Shown: positions 46,084 through 57,336 of the stretch, one piece after another
Position numbering within the stretch: the stretch's first letter is position 1
Layout: each line of letters begins with the position of its first letter
DNA from: Roseateles oligotrophus
GTDB lineage: Bacteria; Pseudomonadota; Gammaproteobacteria; Burkholderiales; Burkholderiaceae_C
Assembly: GCF_025717515.1 (NCBI RefSeq)
Contig: NZ_JAJIRN010000003.1
Coordinates: 124,001-188,000 of the forward strand
Direction of reading: 5' to 3'
Length of the DNA stretch: 64,000 bases
The notes under the pieces: generated by a model
Database searches by the model: none
What the model was told of the DNA's origin: nothing
What the model saw: the letters and a program-made list of their open reading frames with translations, nothing else
Position numbers and translations under genes: made by a program

Positions 46084-46812
46084 TTAGCCGAGCAGCCAGG
46101 TAGCGAAGCCAATCCAGGCCGGGCTGGCGCCGATGAAGATGCGCAATGGTTGGGCCAACACGATCAACAGGCCGCCCCAGGCGAAGGCCGGATGAAGCAA
46201 GCCGGTGCGCCGCTGCCTGTAGCCCTCGAAGACGAAGACCAGGGCTATGCAGGCGTCATGCAGGCCGAACACCAGCCACTCGCTGCCGTTCTGAATCAAG
46301 GGCAGCGGAATGCGCGCGATCGCCGGGGCCAGCAGGCTGAGATTGGCCAGCAGCATCAGGCGGCTGTGCCAGTCGGGCCGTCGGCGCATCCGCAGGCCGG
46401 CGGCAATCAAGCTTGCAAATACCAAAAGATCGCCCAGCGGCGTGCTCAGAAAGGACAGGCTTTGCGGCCCCTCCCCGGCGCGCAGGCCGCGGCCGGCACT
46501 GGCCAAGGCCGTTGCGATGCCGACGGCCAGCACCAGCAGGGCCAGGCCCGCGCCGAAGCGGCCGAGCCTGCGGTGCAAGTCTTGCCGGCCCTTGAGCACC
46601 AGCGCGACCTGAGCCATGAACAGCGTCAACCATGCGCCCATCACCAAGGCATGCAGATGCAATATCGGCGGCAGGCTGGCAAAGCCGCTATGCAGCTTGG
46701 CCTGGAAGTTAGGGCCAAAGCCGGCCAGCACCAGGCCAAGCGCGAGCAGGCCCGCCCCCAGGTGAAAGCGGCTGCGGGGCCGGCGGGCGAGTGATGGCTG
46801 GGGCGACGTCAT
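46084..46812 (-). CDS. Hypothetical multi-pass membrane protein
   Basis: A 242-residue protein starting at the ATG at 46810-46812 (MTSPQPSLARRPRSRFHLGA), with about seven hydrophobic helices. A conserved-looking block LHLHALVMGAWLTLFMAQVA followed by LHRRLGRFGAGLALLVLAVG contains paired histidines within or beside helices, as in small haem- or metal-binding membrane proteins of unknown function. It precedes cytochrome b561 on the same strand by 35 bp. It is divergent from the OmpR-type regulator by 168 bp and may be one of that regulator's targets. The function is not assigned. Confidence 0.75.
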   Translation of the reverse strand: MTSPQPSLARRPRSRFHLGAGLLALGLVLAGFGPNFQAKLHSGFASLPPILHLHALVMGAWLTLFMAQVALVLKGRQDLHRRLGRFGAGLALLVLAVGIATALASAGRGLRAGEGPQSLSFLSTPLGDLLVFASLIAAGLRMRRRPDWHSRLMLLANLSLLAPAIARIPLPLIQNGSEWLVFGLHDACIALVFVFEGYRQRRTGLLHPAFAWGGLLIVLAQPLRIFIGASPAWIGFATWLLG

Positions 46813-46980
46813 GGCGGTTGTGCGGGTCGGGGGCTGAGAGGCGAAGTCCGCAGCTTGCCGAGCTTGGATTAAGGCAAGGTTAAGGACCTTTGACCGGCCG
46901 GGTCGAAGGGACGCGAGCATGGCCAAGCGGCGCGCTTGGAGCGACACTGCCGGCCTGGGCGGTTTACTCAAGGGCTGTTG

Positions 46981-47646
46981 ATGCGGGTGTTGGTGATTGA
47001 AGACGACGAGCTGATTGCGCTGGGTTTGCTGGCCGGGCTGCGTGCGCATGGCATGGCGGCCGACCATGCCAAGACGGCGAGTCAGGCGCGTGCGGCCGTC
47101 GCGGCCACCGACTACGCGGCCGCCGTGCTGGACCTGGGCCTGCCGGACGAAGACGGCATGAGCTTGCTGCGCGCCTGGCGTGCGGCCGGCTCCATGTTGC
47201 CGGTGCTGATCCTGAGCGCCCGCTCAAGGGTCGAGGAGCGCGTCAGCGGCCTGCAGACCGGCGCCGACGACTATCTGGTCAAGCCTTTTGATCTGAACGA
47301 GTTGGTGGCGCGCTTGCAGGCGCTGACCCGCCGGGCGGCTGGGCGTGGCGCCGATCTGATCGATTGGGGCGTCTTGCGGGTGGACCCGCTTGGCGGCGAG
47401 ACCCGGGTTGGCGATCGCAGCGTGCCGCTGTCGCGGCGCGAGCTGGCCTTGCTGGTGGCCTTGTTGAATGCGCAGGGTCGTGTGCTCAGCGCCGAGCAGC
47501 TCAAGGACAGCATTTACGACTTGCATGATGACATCGAGAGCAATGCCCTCAATGTGCATATCCACCACCTGCGCCGCAAGCTCGGTGCGGACCTGATCGA
47601 GACCGTGCGGGGTCTGGGTTACCGCATGGCCTCAATCAACAAATGA
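46981..47646 (+). CDS. OmpR-family response regulator (QseB/PmrA-like)
   Basis: A 221-residue regulator. The receiver domain has the acidic pair in VLVIEDDELIALGLL, the phosphorylated Asp51 in AAVLDLGLPDEDG and the Lys in DYLVKPFDL. The winged-helix DNA-binding domain occupies about 125-221 (LSRRELALLVALLNAQGRVL, LNVHIHHLRRKLGADLIETV, GLGYRM). The start at 46981 begins the domain directly. It overlaps the kinase gene by four bases (ATGA, 47643-47646). The pair is divergent from a membrane protein/cytochrome b561 unit. Confidence 0.95.
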   Translation: MRVLVIEDDELIALGLLAGLRAHGMAADHAKTASQARAAVAATDYAAAVLDLGLPDEDGMSLLRAWRAAGSMLPVLILSARSRVEERVSGLQTGADDYLVKPFDLNELVARLQALTRRAAGRGADLIDWGVLRVDPLGGETRVGDRSVPLSRRELALLVALLNAQGRVLSAEQLKDSIYDLHDDIESNALNVHIHHLRRKLGADLIETVRGLGYRMASINK

Positions 47647-49040
47647 TCATGAGCACGAATGACAAAAAACCGGTCGGCACGCGGATCAATCTGCGCCTGC
47701 GTTTGCTGCTGCAGATCGGCCTGGCGCTGAGCTTGCTGTGGGGAGCGGTCGCGCTCTGGATGCAGCGCGAGCTGGAGAGCACGCTGCGTGGCACGCTCGA
47801 TCAGCGCCTGGTGATGGCGGCCCAGATGGTGGCCGACCTAGCGGCGCAAAACCCCGCCATCTGGACCGGGCCCGCCGCCGAGCGTCCGGCGCTGCCGCTG
47901 ATTCCCGCTGCGGACGATAGCAGCCTGGTCTGCCAGATCAGCGATCTGCGCGGCGAGGTCTATGCGCATAGCGCGGGCAACAGCCGGCCCGCCGAGGGCA
48001 GCATCCGGGCCGACAAGCCGGGCTTCGCGGAACGCCTGGATCACGAATTGCTCTGGCGCACCTACACGCTCAAGCAGGGCGACCTGCTGGTCACCACGGC
48101 GGACCGCATCGACAAACGCTCGGCGTTGTTGCAGCAGCTGATGCTGGCCGCGACGCTGCCGTTTGTGGTCGCGCTGCTCGGCGGCTTGGCCGTGTTGTGG
48201 TGGGGTGTTGGCGTCGGCCTGCGGCCGCTCGAACGCCTGCGCCAAACGCTGGCGCTGCGCAATAGCCGTGACCTGACCCCCGTCGTACTGAGCGACCTGC
48301 CGGCCGATCTGGCGCCGCTGGTCGGCAGCTTGAATGACATGCTGGAGCGGATCGACCTGAGCCTGGCGCGCGAGCGCCGCTTCACCGCCGACGCCGCCCA
48401 TGAGCTGCGCACGCCGCTGACCGCGATCAAGCTGCACCTGCAGGTCTTGGGCCTGTCGCAGGGGCAGGCGGCGGAAGTGGCCTTAGAGCATGCCAACGAG
48501 GGCGTGGCGCGCCTGCAGCAGGTGTTGGCGCAGCTGCTGACCTTGGCCGAGCTGGATGTGGATGAAGGTGCCGCTCAAGTCGAGGGTCAGCCGGCCGGCG
48601 CCGATGTCGAGGAGGTGATCCGCTTGGCTTTGCGCGACTGCCCGGCGCTGCCGCCGGCGCGGCTGCGGCTGCACAAAGCACCGGGGCCGGCGCTGCTGCT
48701 CGCTTTGCCGCTGGCCTTGGCCGTTACGGCGCTGCGCAATCTGTTCGACAACGCGGCCCGTCATTCGCCCGCCGACGAAGTGATCGATCTGAGCGTCAGC
48801 ACCGAGGCCGACCGGCTGATTCTGGTGCTCAGCGACCGCGGCCCCGGCATGAGCGACGAAGACATGGCGCGCGCCACCGAGCGTTTCTGGCGTCGCGCCC
48901 AAGGCCCCGGCAGTGGCTTAGGCCTGGCGATCGTGCTGGCGATCGTCAAGCGCTATGGCGGCGCCTTCTCGCTGGCGCGCCGCGCAGCCGGCGGGCTGGA
49001 GCTGACCCTGAACCTGCCGCGCGCCTCAGCCGCCAACTGA
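47643..49040 (+). CDS. Sensor histidine kinase (QseC/PmrB-like)
   Basis: A 465-residue inner-membrane kinase, partner of the preceding regulator. A first helix (LLLQIGLALSLLWGAVALWM) and a second (AATLPFVVALLGGLAVLWWG) enclose a periplasmic domain of about 120 residues (2CSK_N-like). A HAMP-like linker is followed by the H-box FTADAAHELRTPLTAIKL (His253), the N-box LRNLFDNAARHSP, the G1 box LSDRGPGMSDEDM and the G2 box GSGLGLAIVLAIV. The start codon overlaps the stop of the regulator, so translation is coupled. The stimulus (metal, catecholamine or quinone-type in relatives) is not readable. Confidence 0.94.
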   Translation: MIMSTNDKKPVGTRINLRLRLLLQIGLALSLLWGAVALWMQRELESTLRGTLDQRLVMAAQMVADLAAQNPAIWTGPAAERPALPLIPAADDSSLVCQISDLRGEVYAHSAGNSRPAEGSIRADKPGFAERLDHELLWRTYTLKQGDLLVTTADRIDKRSALLQQLMLAATLPFVVALLGGLAVLWWGVGVGLRPLERLRQTLALRNSRDLTPVVLSDLPADLAPLVGSLNDMLERIDLSLARERRFTADAAHELRTPLTAIKLHLQVLGLSQGQAAEVALEHANEGVARLQQVLAQLLTLAELDVDEGAAQVEGQPAGADVEEVIRLALRDCPALPPARLRLHKAPGPALLLALPLALAVTALRNLFDNAARHSPADEVIDLSVSTEADRLILVLSDRGPGMSDEDMARATERFWRRAQGPGSGLGLAIVLAIVKRYGGAFSLARRAAGGLELTLNLPRASAAN

Positions 49041-49045
49041 TTGCC

Positions 49046-50611
<1,566 letters not shown>

Positions 50612-50658
50612 TTAGCGGCCTGTCCGGCCTGCGGTTTTGATCCTGCGCAAACTCTTGC

Positions 50659-51699
50659 TCAGTGCAAGCCGGCGCCTACCTGCTGCTCGCGCCATGCGCT
50701 TGGCGCGCGGCCGGTCCAGCGCCGGAAGGCGCGAGTGAAACTGGAGATTTCGGCAAAGCCAAGGATGAAGGCGACATCCTGTACGTCATGCGCGGGGTCG
50801 CGCAGCAGGTTTTGCGCCAGCTCCAGCCGCGTTTGCTGCAGCAACTCGGCGAAGCCGAACTGTTCTTCTTCCAGCCGACGCTGCAAGGTGCGTTCGGTCA
50901 TGTGCATGCGCTCGGCCACCGCAGCACGCGAGACCTGGCCCGAGGGCAGCATGGTCAGCAAATGGGCGCGCACTTGTTGATGGGTGGCGCCGCTGTTCAG
51001 CGCGGCCAAGGTCGATGCCAAGATTCTTTCGGCGCTCAGCGCCATGCCGGGGTGTCCGCCGGGCAGCGGCGCATCCAGTTGCTCGGCCGAAAACGCCACC
51101 GCCGTGCAAGCCGCGTCAAGCTCGATTTCACAGCCCAGGCTGGCCGCCAGCAGCGCGGTGCCGGCGTTGCGGCCATGGGCCAGGCGTACGGCGACGGGGC
51201 TGAAGGATTGGCCGCTGGCGCCGGCATAGGCGCTGCGGCACATCGCGCCGACAACGCCGGCCCAGCTGTCATGGGTGAGCGCCAGCACACCGGGGCTGGC
51301 CCGATATTGCAGCCAGATCAGCTCGCCTTCTTGTTGCACGCGTAACACCGCAATCGAGCTGACCAAATCGTAGTAACGGACCAAACGCCGGGTCGCCTCG
51401 CGCAGGCTGGTGCTGGCCAGCCAGGCCATGCCCAGCATGCCCAATGCGCGCAGATTGAATTGCCCGGCGATGGCCACCGCCAGGCCGGGGTCATGCTCAC
51501 AGGCCGCCTCGGCCAGACGCCAGAACTGGATCGAGTCGCGTTGGCTGATGCGGCTGCGCTGATCGAGCAATTGCTGCGGCTTGATGTTGGCGCGCAGCAG
51601 CAGGGCGTCGGCATCCAGCCCCCGCAGCAACAGGGTTTGATGCAGGGGCAGCAGCAGGCCGCTGGCGACACCGTCGCGTTGTCGATTGAGTTTTGGCAC
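50659..51699 (-). CDS. AraC family transcriptional regulator
   Basis: A 346-residue regulator when started at GTG 51699 (a TTG seven codons upstream is also open). The N-terminal part (about 1-200) is the arabinose-binding-like OruR/ArgR-type domain (ALLLRANIKPQQLLDQRSRI, FWRLAEAACEHDPGLAVAIA). The C-terminal AraC helix-turn-helix is complete (AERMHMTERTLQRRLEEEQF, QDVAFILGFAEISSFTRAFR, RWTGRAPSAWRE). It lies upstream of the lyase gene on the same strand, 197 bp away, so it is the likely regulator of tyrosine/aromatic amino-acid degradation. Binding sites were not identified. Confidence 0.9.
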   Translation of the reverse strand: MPKLNRQRDGVASGLLLPLHQTLLLRGLDADALLLRANIKPQQLLDQRSRISQRDSIQFWRLAEAACEHDPGLAVAIAGQFNLRALGMLGMAWLASTSLREATRRLVRYYDLVSSIAVLRVQQEGELIWLQYRASPGVLALTHDSWAGVVGAMCRSAYAGASGQSFSPVAVRLAHGRNAGTALLAASLGCEIELDAACTAVAFSAEQLDAPLPGGHPGMALSAERILASTLAALNSGATHQQVRAHLLTMLPSGQVSRAAVAERMHMTERTLQRRLEEEQFGFAELLQQTRLELAQNLLRDPAHDVQDVAFILGFAEISSFTRAFRRWTGRAPSAWREQQVGAGLH

Positions 51700-51895
51700 G
51701 CTGAGGCAACTCCGTATCAAGCAGCGATAACAACAGTAACGGCGATCTTAGTCGGCTTGCGTTCAGGGATCTGACGATTGTCCCGAACTGTCAAAGGCCT
51801 GGCCGCATCGGATATGGGCAAAAACCCGATCATTTTTTAGCATGCTCCACAAGGTCGCTCGGTGAGGTTGCGACCCAATCTACTTTGGAGATGCC

Positions 51896-52543
51896 ATGTT
51901 CGACTCGACACCCAAATCACCGAAGGCGCAGGGCTTTCATATGCCGGTCGATGCCCGTATCGATACGGTGCTCGGGCTGCTGAATCAGCGCCCCGAGTTT
52001 GCGCGCATTGGCGCCGAATGCATGTTTGCAAGGGACGAAATCGGCGCCTTGCTGAAGTTGTCGGGCGACCCCTGGACGGCCGCGATGCTGGCCGAACTGG
52101 CGAATGCGCGCTGGCAGGCCGAGGCGTTGGCCGAGAGTACGCGCTATGACAAGGTGGTGCTCAGCTTGCTCGGCACCGAGCGGGCGCGTGAACAGACGCT
52201 GCGCCTGATGCGGCGGGCCGTCAATCGGCCCATAGAGGCCGCGATGATGCGGGCGCAAGAGTTGCTGAGCCGGATTCAGGCCGACAAGATGCCGCTGACC
52301 GAAGCCGCCCGCCGGCAGATGGATGAAGACCTGCTGGGGCTGCAAAGGGCCTGGCTGCTGTACAGCGACCGTCTACTGGCGGCCTATATGCAGTTGCGCG
52401 ACCGCATGCCTCGGTCCAGTAGCCCTGCGCTGGCAACGACGCCAAGGGCGGGCGAGCCGGTGCAGAGCGAATCCACCGTTACGCCGCCCGCCGAAGGCCC
52501 GCCGAGGCGCCGCCACACCGACTGCTTGCCGACCCTGCACTGA
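51896..52543 (+). CDS. Hypothetical helical protein (215 residues)
   Basis: Starts at the ATG at 51896 with GGAG seven bases ahead. The chain is largely helical and charged (FARDEIGALLKLSGDPWTAA, AEALAESTRYDKVVLSLLGT, RRAVNRPIEAAMMRAQELLS) with a disordered, proline-rich C-terminal tail ending in RRRHTDCLPTLH. No signal peptide, membrane helix or named domain is recognised. It stands alone before the MscS gene, 95 bp away in the same direction. The function is unknown. Confidence 0.75.
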   Translation: MFDSTPKSPKAQGFHMPVDARIDTVLGLLNQRPEFARIGAECMFARDEIGALLKLSGDPWTAAMLAELANARWQAEALAESTRYDKVVLSLLGTERAREQTLRLMRRAVNRPIEAAMMRAQELLSRIQADKMPLTEAARRQMDEDLLGLQRAWLLYSDRLLAAYMQLRDRMPRSSSPALATTPRAGEPVQSESTVTPPAEGPPRRRHTDCLPTLH

Positions 52544-52638
52544 GGGCGTTATGCTCGGCCGGCTCCCGAGGCTCCCTCGGGGGCCGGCCTGAGCCCGCGA
52601 GGCAGCGGCCGACGACTGTTCTGTCCGAGTGCCTGCAT

Positions 52639-54288
52639 ATGCGCCGCCTGATTCCTCCAAGCATTCTGAGTTTCTTCTCGGCCCTGGGCCTGATATGGGC
52701 CTTGCTGGTCCCGGGTGCCAGCCCGGCCTTGGCACAGGTGCTAGCGCCCGCCGCCGCTTCGGCCGCCGCAAATACTCCCCCGGAAGCAGCGGTGGTCATT
52801 TTCAATCGAACCATTGCCGTTTACAGGGCGCCGTTTCTCGGCGTTAGCCCGGCCGAACGCGCACGCCGCACGCATCTCTATATGAACGAGGTGTTGGCCC
52901 GCACCGGGGCCGGCGAGGTGACGATCAAACAAGAGCCGCAGGGCCGCATCATCATGATTGATGGCGAGATGGCCTTGGTTTTGACGCCCGAGGATGTGGA
53001 TGCGAGAACGGCCAAGACCTTGGACGAAACGGCAGCGGCGGCCAAGTTTCAGCTCCAACAAGTGATCGCCGAGACGCGCGAAAGCCGCGATGAATCGAAG
53101 CTGCTGCGCGGCCTGTTGATTGCGGTCGCCGCGACCCTGGTCTTCGCCGGTCTGCTGGCCTTGCTGCGGCGCGGCCAGCGCGCTCTCGCGGCTTGGCTGT
53201 CCTCACAGATGAGCCGGCGTGCGGCCGAGCTTGAAGTCGCCGGCACCCAGTTGCTGCAAGGCGACAAGGTACTCACCATGGTCAGCTGGGGCGTGCGCGG
53301 TGGTGGCTGGGCCTTGCTGGCCTTGCTGAGCTATCAGTGGTTGAGTCTGGTGCTGAGCCAGTTCCCCTACACCCGCCCCTGGGGCGAGCAACTCAGCGGC
53401 TATCTATGGCAGGTGGTGGTGCGGCTGGCCGGCGGCATTCTGGGCGCTTTGCCTGACTTGTTTGTGGCCGTGGTGATATTTTTGTTGGCCCGTGGGGTCA
53501 TCAATTTGATCACCCCGATCTTTGACCGTATCGAGCGCGGCGATGCCTCGCTCGGCTGGCTCGACCGCGACACCGTGCGGCCCTCGCGGCGCATCATCAG
53601 CACCGCCATCTGGCTGTTCGCGCTGGTGATGGCCTACCCCTATCTGCCGGGCTCCAGCAGCGAGGCCTTCAAGGGCGTCTCGGTGCTGTTGGGGCTGATG
53701 ATTTCACTCGGCGCGTCCAGCATCGTCGGTCAAGGCGCCAGCGGCATGATCCTGATGTTCTCGCGCACGATCCGGGTCGGCGAGTACGTGCGGATTGACG
53801 GTCACGAAGGCACCATCGTCGAGCTGGGCATGTTCAACACCCGCATCCGCACCGGCCTGGGCGAGGAGCTGGCGATGCCCAATTCGCTGGTGATGGGCAC
53901 CGTGACGAAGAACTACTCGCGCGCCGTCAACGGCCCCGGCTTTATCGTCGATACCGTCGTCACCATTGGTTATGACACGCCCTGGCGCCAGGTCGAGGCG
54001 ATGCTGATCGAGGCGGCGCACCGCACGCCGGGGGTTTTGTCGACACCAAGCGCGCGGGTGTTCCAGACCGCGCTGTCGGACTTCTATCCCGAGTACCGGC
54101 TGGTCTGCCAGGCGGTGCCCAGCCAACCGCGGCCGCGCGCCGAAGTCCTGAGCGCCTTGCACGCCAATATCCAGGATGTCTTCAACGAATACGGGGTGCA
54201 GATCATGTCGCCGCATTATTTGGGCGACCCCGCCGAGGCCAAGTTCGTGCCCAAGAGCGCCTGGTTTACCGCGCCGGCCAAGTCATAG
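52639..54288 (+). CDS. MscS family mechanosensitive ion channel
   Basis: A 549-residue protein with a signal peptide (MRRLIPPSILSFFSALGLIW to PALAQ), a periplasmic N-terminal region of about 130 residues, several transmembrane helices (about 150-350) and the MscS core: pore helix GASSIVGQGASGMILMFSRT, beta-domain RVGEYVRIDGHEGTIVELGM, NTRIRTGLGEELAMPNSLVM, and a C-terminal alpha/beta domain. Longer than E. coli MscS, it belongs to the YbdG/MscK-like medium class. It opens on membrane tension to protect against hypo-osmotic shock. It overlaps the stop of the convergent kinase gene by six bases. Confidence 0.93.
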   Translation: MRRLIPPSILSFFSALGLIWALLVPGASPALAQVLAPAAASAAANTPPEAAVVIFNRTIAVYRAPFLGVSPAERARRTHLYMNEVLARTGAGEVTIKQEPQGRIIMIDGEMALVLTPEDVDARTAKTLDETAAAAKFQLQQVIAETRESRDESKLLRGLLIAVAATLVFAGLLALLRRGQRALAAWLSSQMSRRAAELEVAGTQLLQGDKVLTMVSWGVRGGGWALLALLSYQWLSLVLSQFPYTRPWGEQLSGYLWQVVVRLAGGILGALPDLFVAVVIFLLARGVINLITPIFDRIERGDASLGWLDRDTVRPSRRIISTAIWLFALVMAYPYLPGSSSEAFKGVSVLLGLMISLGASSIVGQGASGMILMFSRTIRVGEYVRIDGHEGTIVELGMFNTRIRTGLGEELAMPNSLVMGTVTKNYSRAVNGPGFIVDTVVTIGYDTPWRQVEAMLIEAAHRTPGVLSTPSARVFQTALSDFYPEYRLVCQAVPSQPRPRAEVLSALHANIQDVFNEYGVQIMSPHYLGDPAEAKFVPKSAWFTAPAKS

Positions 54289-57087
54289 AAAGGCTGCGCC
54301 GAAGCTGGCGCTGATGGGCGAATCGGCGGCCCTGGGCTGGGCCAAACCCTGCCTCAACTGCGCGGCGACGCCATCCAGGCGGTGTTTGGCCGGCAAGCCG
54401 GCCGGTCGGCGCTGGGCGGCCAAGTCCAGGCTTTGTCGGGCGGCGTCAACGTCGCCCTGCAAGAGCTGGGTATAGGCCAGGTCGAGGTGAGCCGACCAGG
54501 TTTTCGTCAGCCTGGTTTCGCTGGCCTTCTCGAAGTTCGCCACCCGCCGCCCCAGCAGCTCGCGGCTGGCGCCGAGGTCGCCGCGCAGGCGCGCCATTTG
54601 GCCCTCAAGCTGCAGTTGCTTTGAATTTGGCTGTTCGGCCCGCCCGAGCGGCCGCAAGCAGGCCTCGGCCAGCGGCAAATCGTTATGCGCGAGGGCGACC
54701 TCGGCCAGCGTTTGCAGCGCCGTTTTCTGCTCGTCTTCGGGCTTCTTCGCGTCATCGCTGAGGGCCTTCAATTGCGCCTCCAGTTCGGGGCGCCAGGCCG
54801 CCGCCGGATTGGCGCGGCTGCGCGCCAGCAAGGCCTCGGCGCGCGCCTCCTGCAATGACTCGGGCTTGAGCTTGCCCTCGGCCTGAGCCTTCTCGAACAG
54901 CGCCGCGTAGGTCTCGGCGGCGCGGGCGTCTTGGCCGGTCTGGGTGAAATAGCTCGCCAGCATCGAGAATTGCAACGCGGCCAGATCGTTGCCGGGGCCC
55001 AGCAGGCGGTCCATATCGCGCACCAGTTCGTGGCTGCGTGCCTCCACCTGCTCGAACTCGGCCAAGCGCAGCTGGGCGCTCAGGTAGTTGCGCCGCAGCA
55101 CCAGGATCTGCATCGCATGCTTGGGCTCGCGGCTGGCCCAGAAGTCCTGGGTTTCGCGCAATGCCGCCAAGGCCTCGCGGTGCCGGCCTTGCCGGCTGCG
55201 CAGCCCGTTCAGGTTGTTCAGATAGTCGGCCCGCTCCAAGGTGTCGCCGGGATGCATGGCTTGCGTCAAGGCCCAGCTTTCGTTCAGCATCGCCTCGGAC
55301 TCGCGCAGCCTATCGCTGTGCATATAGCTGGCCGCGAGCACCTGCAGGAGCAGGCGGTATTGTTCCGAGCGCGTGCCGAAGGCCTGCCGCAGCGGCTGCA
55401 ACAAGGGTTCCGCCACAGCCACCGCCCTGGTCGCACTGCCCTTGATCTGCAAACCCTGCGCCTGGCCCAAGCGCGCCAACAAACTCTCCGGCGCGCCCGG
55501 GCCCAGCTGTGCGTCGGCCAGCGCCACCCATTGCTCCGCCAGCGGCTCGGCCTGGTCGAAACGGTTCAGCGCGTTATAGGTGTTGGTCAAGACCTGCAGC
55601 AAGCGCAAACGGGTGTCGGGGTCTTGGCCAAACTTCTGATCCAACTCGGCGCGGCTGTCGTCCAGCAATTGCAGCACGGTGGGCCAGTTGCCGCCATGCG
55701 CCTCGGGCGTGGCCGACGACAAGAGATCAGTCAGGTAACGGGTCACATGATCGGACTGCCGGGCGGCTCGCTCGGCCCGCTGCCATTGCCAAGTCGCGCC
55801 TGCCAGGCCGGCACTCAGGCTCAGCAAGACCAGCGCCGCCGCCCCGGCCAGCAAGCCATGGCGGCGCAGCAGCAGCTGGGTGCGGTGGCGCCAGTCATCG
55901 CGGCGCACGCTGACCGGGCGATGCCCAAGCCAGCGTTGCAGGTCGCTGATCAGCTCGCGCACGCTGCCGTAGCGCTCTTCGGGGCGCTTGCGCAGCGCCT
56001 TGGCGGCGACCGCCTCAAGGTCGCCATAGGCGCGCTCGGCATCGACGGGGCGGCCCGGACTCATCGGGTCGGGGTAGGCCGCCGCGCGCTGCACGGCTTG
56101 GGCCAGGCGCAGCGGTTCGTCATGCAGGATCGCGTGTTCGGCGGCCGGCCTATAGCTGCCGCGCGGCGCAAATGGCAGCGTCCCGCTCAGCAGCTCGAAC
56201 AACATCACGCCGAGCGAGAAGACATCGGCCTCGGTGCCTACGGGCTCGCCCAGGACCTGCTCCGGTGCCGCGTAGCCCAGTGTCATGCCCAGGCCGGACT
56301 GGCGTGTCAGGTCGGTTTCCAGCGGCTCGCCTTCGTCCAGCAAGCCGGCAATGCCGAAGTCCAAAAGCTTGGGCTCGCCGCTCGGCGTCACCAACACGTT
56401 GGACGGTTTCAGGTCGCGGTGCACGATCAGCTGTGCGTGCGCATAAGCGACCGCCTCGGCGATGCCGATCAGCAGGCGCACTCTGGCAGCAACACCCAGG
56501 CCATGCTCGCGCACATGCTCATTCAACTGGCGGCCGCTGACATGCTCCAGCACCAGATAGGCCTGGCCCGGTGCCAGGCCATCGGGCGAGCCATCGGCCA
56601 GGCCAGCGTCGAGCAGGCGCGCTATTGCCGAGTGATTGAGGCGCGCCAGCAGCGCACGCTCGCGGGCAAAGCGTGCCGTCACGCCCTGGCCATCAAGGTC
56701 GCCACGCAGCAGTTTGATGGCGGCCTGCGCCTCGTACAGACCGTCGGCTCGGCGCGCCAGCCAAACCTCCCCCATGCCGCCCCGGCCTATGCGCTGCAGC
56801 AGCGCCCAGGCGCCCAGACGCATACCTTTGCGCAGTGCAGGCTGCCCGGTCTTGGCGCCCCCGGCCGGCACGGAGGTGTCGGCCGAGGGCGGCATTGTGC
56901 TTGCCGATTCGGACTCGGCGGCCCAGGTTTGTTCCACCGCCTCGGCGGGTTTGCCTGTGGTGAAGCCATGGGCTGCCGCAAAAGGCTGCGTCGCCTCGTC
57001 AGCTGCGGTCCCGCTTGGCTGCTGAAGAGGCGGGTGAAGTGGGCGATTTTGGCGTTCTGTCGACATCAAGGCGAGGCGGGTTGACAT
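54283..57087 (-). CDS. Membrane Ser/Thr protein kinase with C-terminal TPR-like domain
   Basis: A 934-residue eukaryotic-type kinase when started at ATG 57087 (ATG 57066 is an alternative; neither has a good ribosome-binding site). After a disordered 80-residue lead, the kinase domain covers about residues 85-370: glycine loop GRGGMGEVWLARR, AAIKLLRGD, catalytic HRDLKPSNVLV (Asp225), DFGIAGL and YAAPEQVLG. A single membrane helix (LLAGAAALVLLSLSAGLAGA) near 435 separates it from a 480-residue tetratricopeptide-like region outside the membrane (NTYNALNRFDQAEPLAEQWV). All active-site residues are intact. It is divergent from an ECF sigma gene, a common pairing of kinase and sigma factor. Confidence 0.93.
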   Translation of the reverse strand: MSTRLALMSTERQNRPLHPPLQQPSGTAADEATQPFAAAHGFTTGKPAEAVEQTWAAESESASTMPPSADTSVPAGGAKTGQPALRKGMRLGAWALLQRIGRGGMGEVWLARRADGLYEAQAAIKLLRGDLDGQGVTARFARERALLARLNHSAIARLLDAGLADGSPDGLAPGQAYLVLEHVSGRQLNEHVREHGLGVAARVRLLIGIAEAVAYAHAQLIVHRDLKPSNVLVTPSGEPKLLDFGIAGLLDEGEPLETDLTRQSGLGMTLGYAAPEQVLGEPVGTEADVFSLGVMLFELLSGTLPFAPRGSYRPAAEHAILHDEPLRLAQAVQRAAAYPDPMSPGRPVDAERAYGDLEAVAAKALRKRPEERYGSVRELISDLQRWLGHRPVSVRRDDWRHRTQLLLRRHGLLAGAAALVLLSLSAGLAGATWQWQRAERAARQSDHVTRYLTDLLSSATPEAHGGNWPTVLQLLDDSRAELDQKFGQDPDTRLRLLQVLTNTYNALNRFDQAEPLAEQWVALADAQLGPGAPESLLARLGQAQGLQIKGSATRAVAVAEPLLQPLRQAFGTRSEQYRLLLQVLAASYMHSDRLRESEAMLNESWALTQAMHPGDTLERADYLNNLNGLRSRQGRHREALAALRETQDFWASREPKHAMQILVLRRNYLSAQLRLAEFEQVEARSHELVRDMDRLLGPGNDLAALQFSMLASYFTQTGQDARAAETYAALFEKAQAEGKLKPESLQEARAEALLARSRANPAAAWRPELEAQLKALSDDAKKPEDEQKTALQTLAEVALAHNDLPLAEACLRPLGRAEQPNSKQLQLEGQMARLRGDLGASRELLGRRVANFEKASETRLTKTWSAHLDLAYTQLLQGDVDAARQSLDLAAQRRPAGLPAKHRLDGVAAQLRQGLAQPRAADSPISASFGAAFL

Positions 57088-57336
57088 GGCGTGCGAGCGG
57101 CAACTCCAAGAGAAATTGCGCCGCCGGCCGGTGGCGCGAAATCCGAGGGTTTGGCTGCTGGAATGTAGCGGCTTTGACAGCAAAATCGGTGCCGATGTTG
57201 AAGTGATTTGATCGGTTCGGCAATGAATAGCGATGCTGACCTCAAGCATGAGCGGATGCCGGTAGAGTCAGCCGCATCGCATCAGCAGCGACTGTTTACA
57301 CTTGCCCATCAAATTTGCCAGGAAATGCCCGCGCCC

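Noticed and set aside
54931-57084. Plus-strand 717-codon frame opposite the Ser/Thr kinase
   Set aside because: The kinase strand carries the whole set of kinase motifs; the opposite frame is Gln/Arg-rich shadow sequence.
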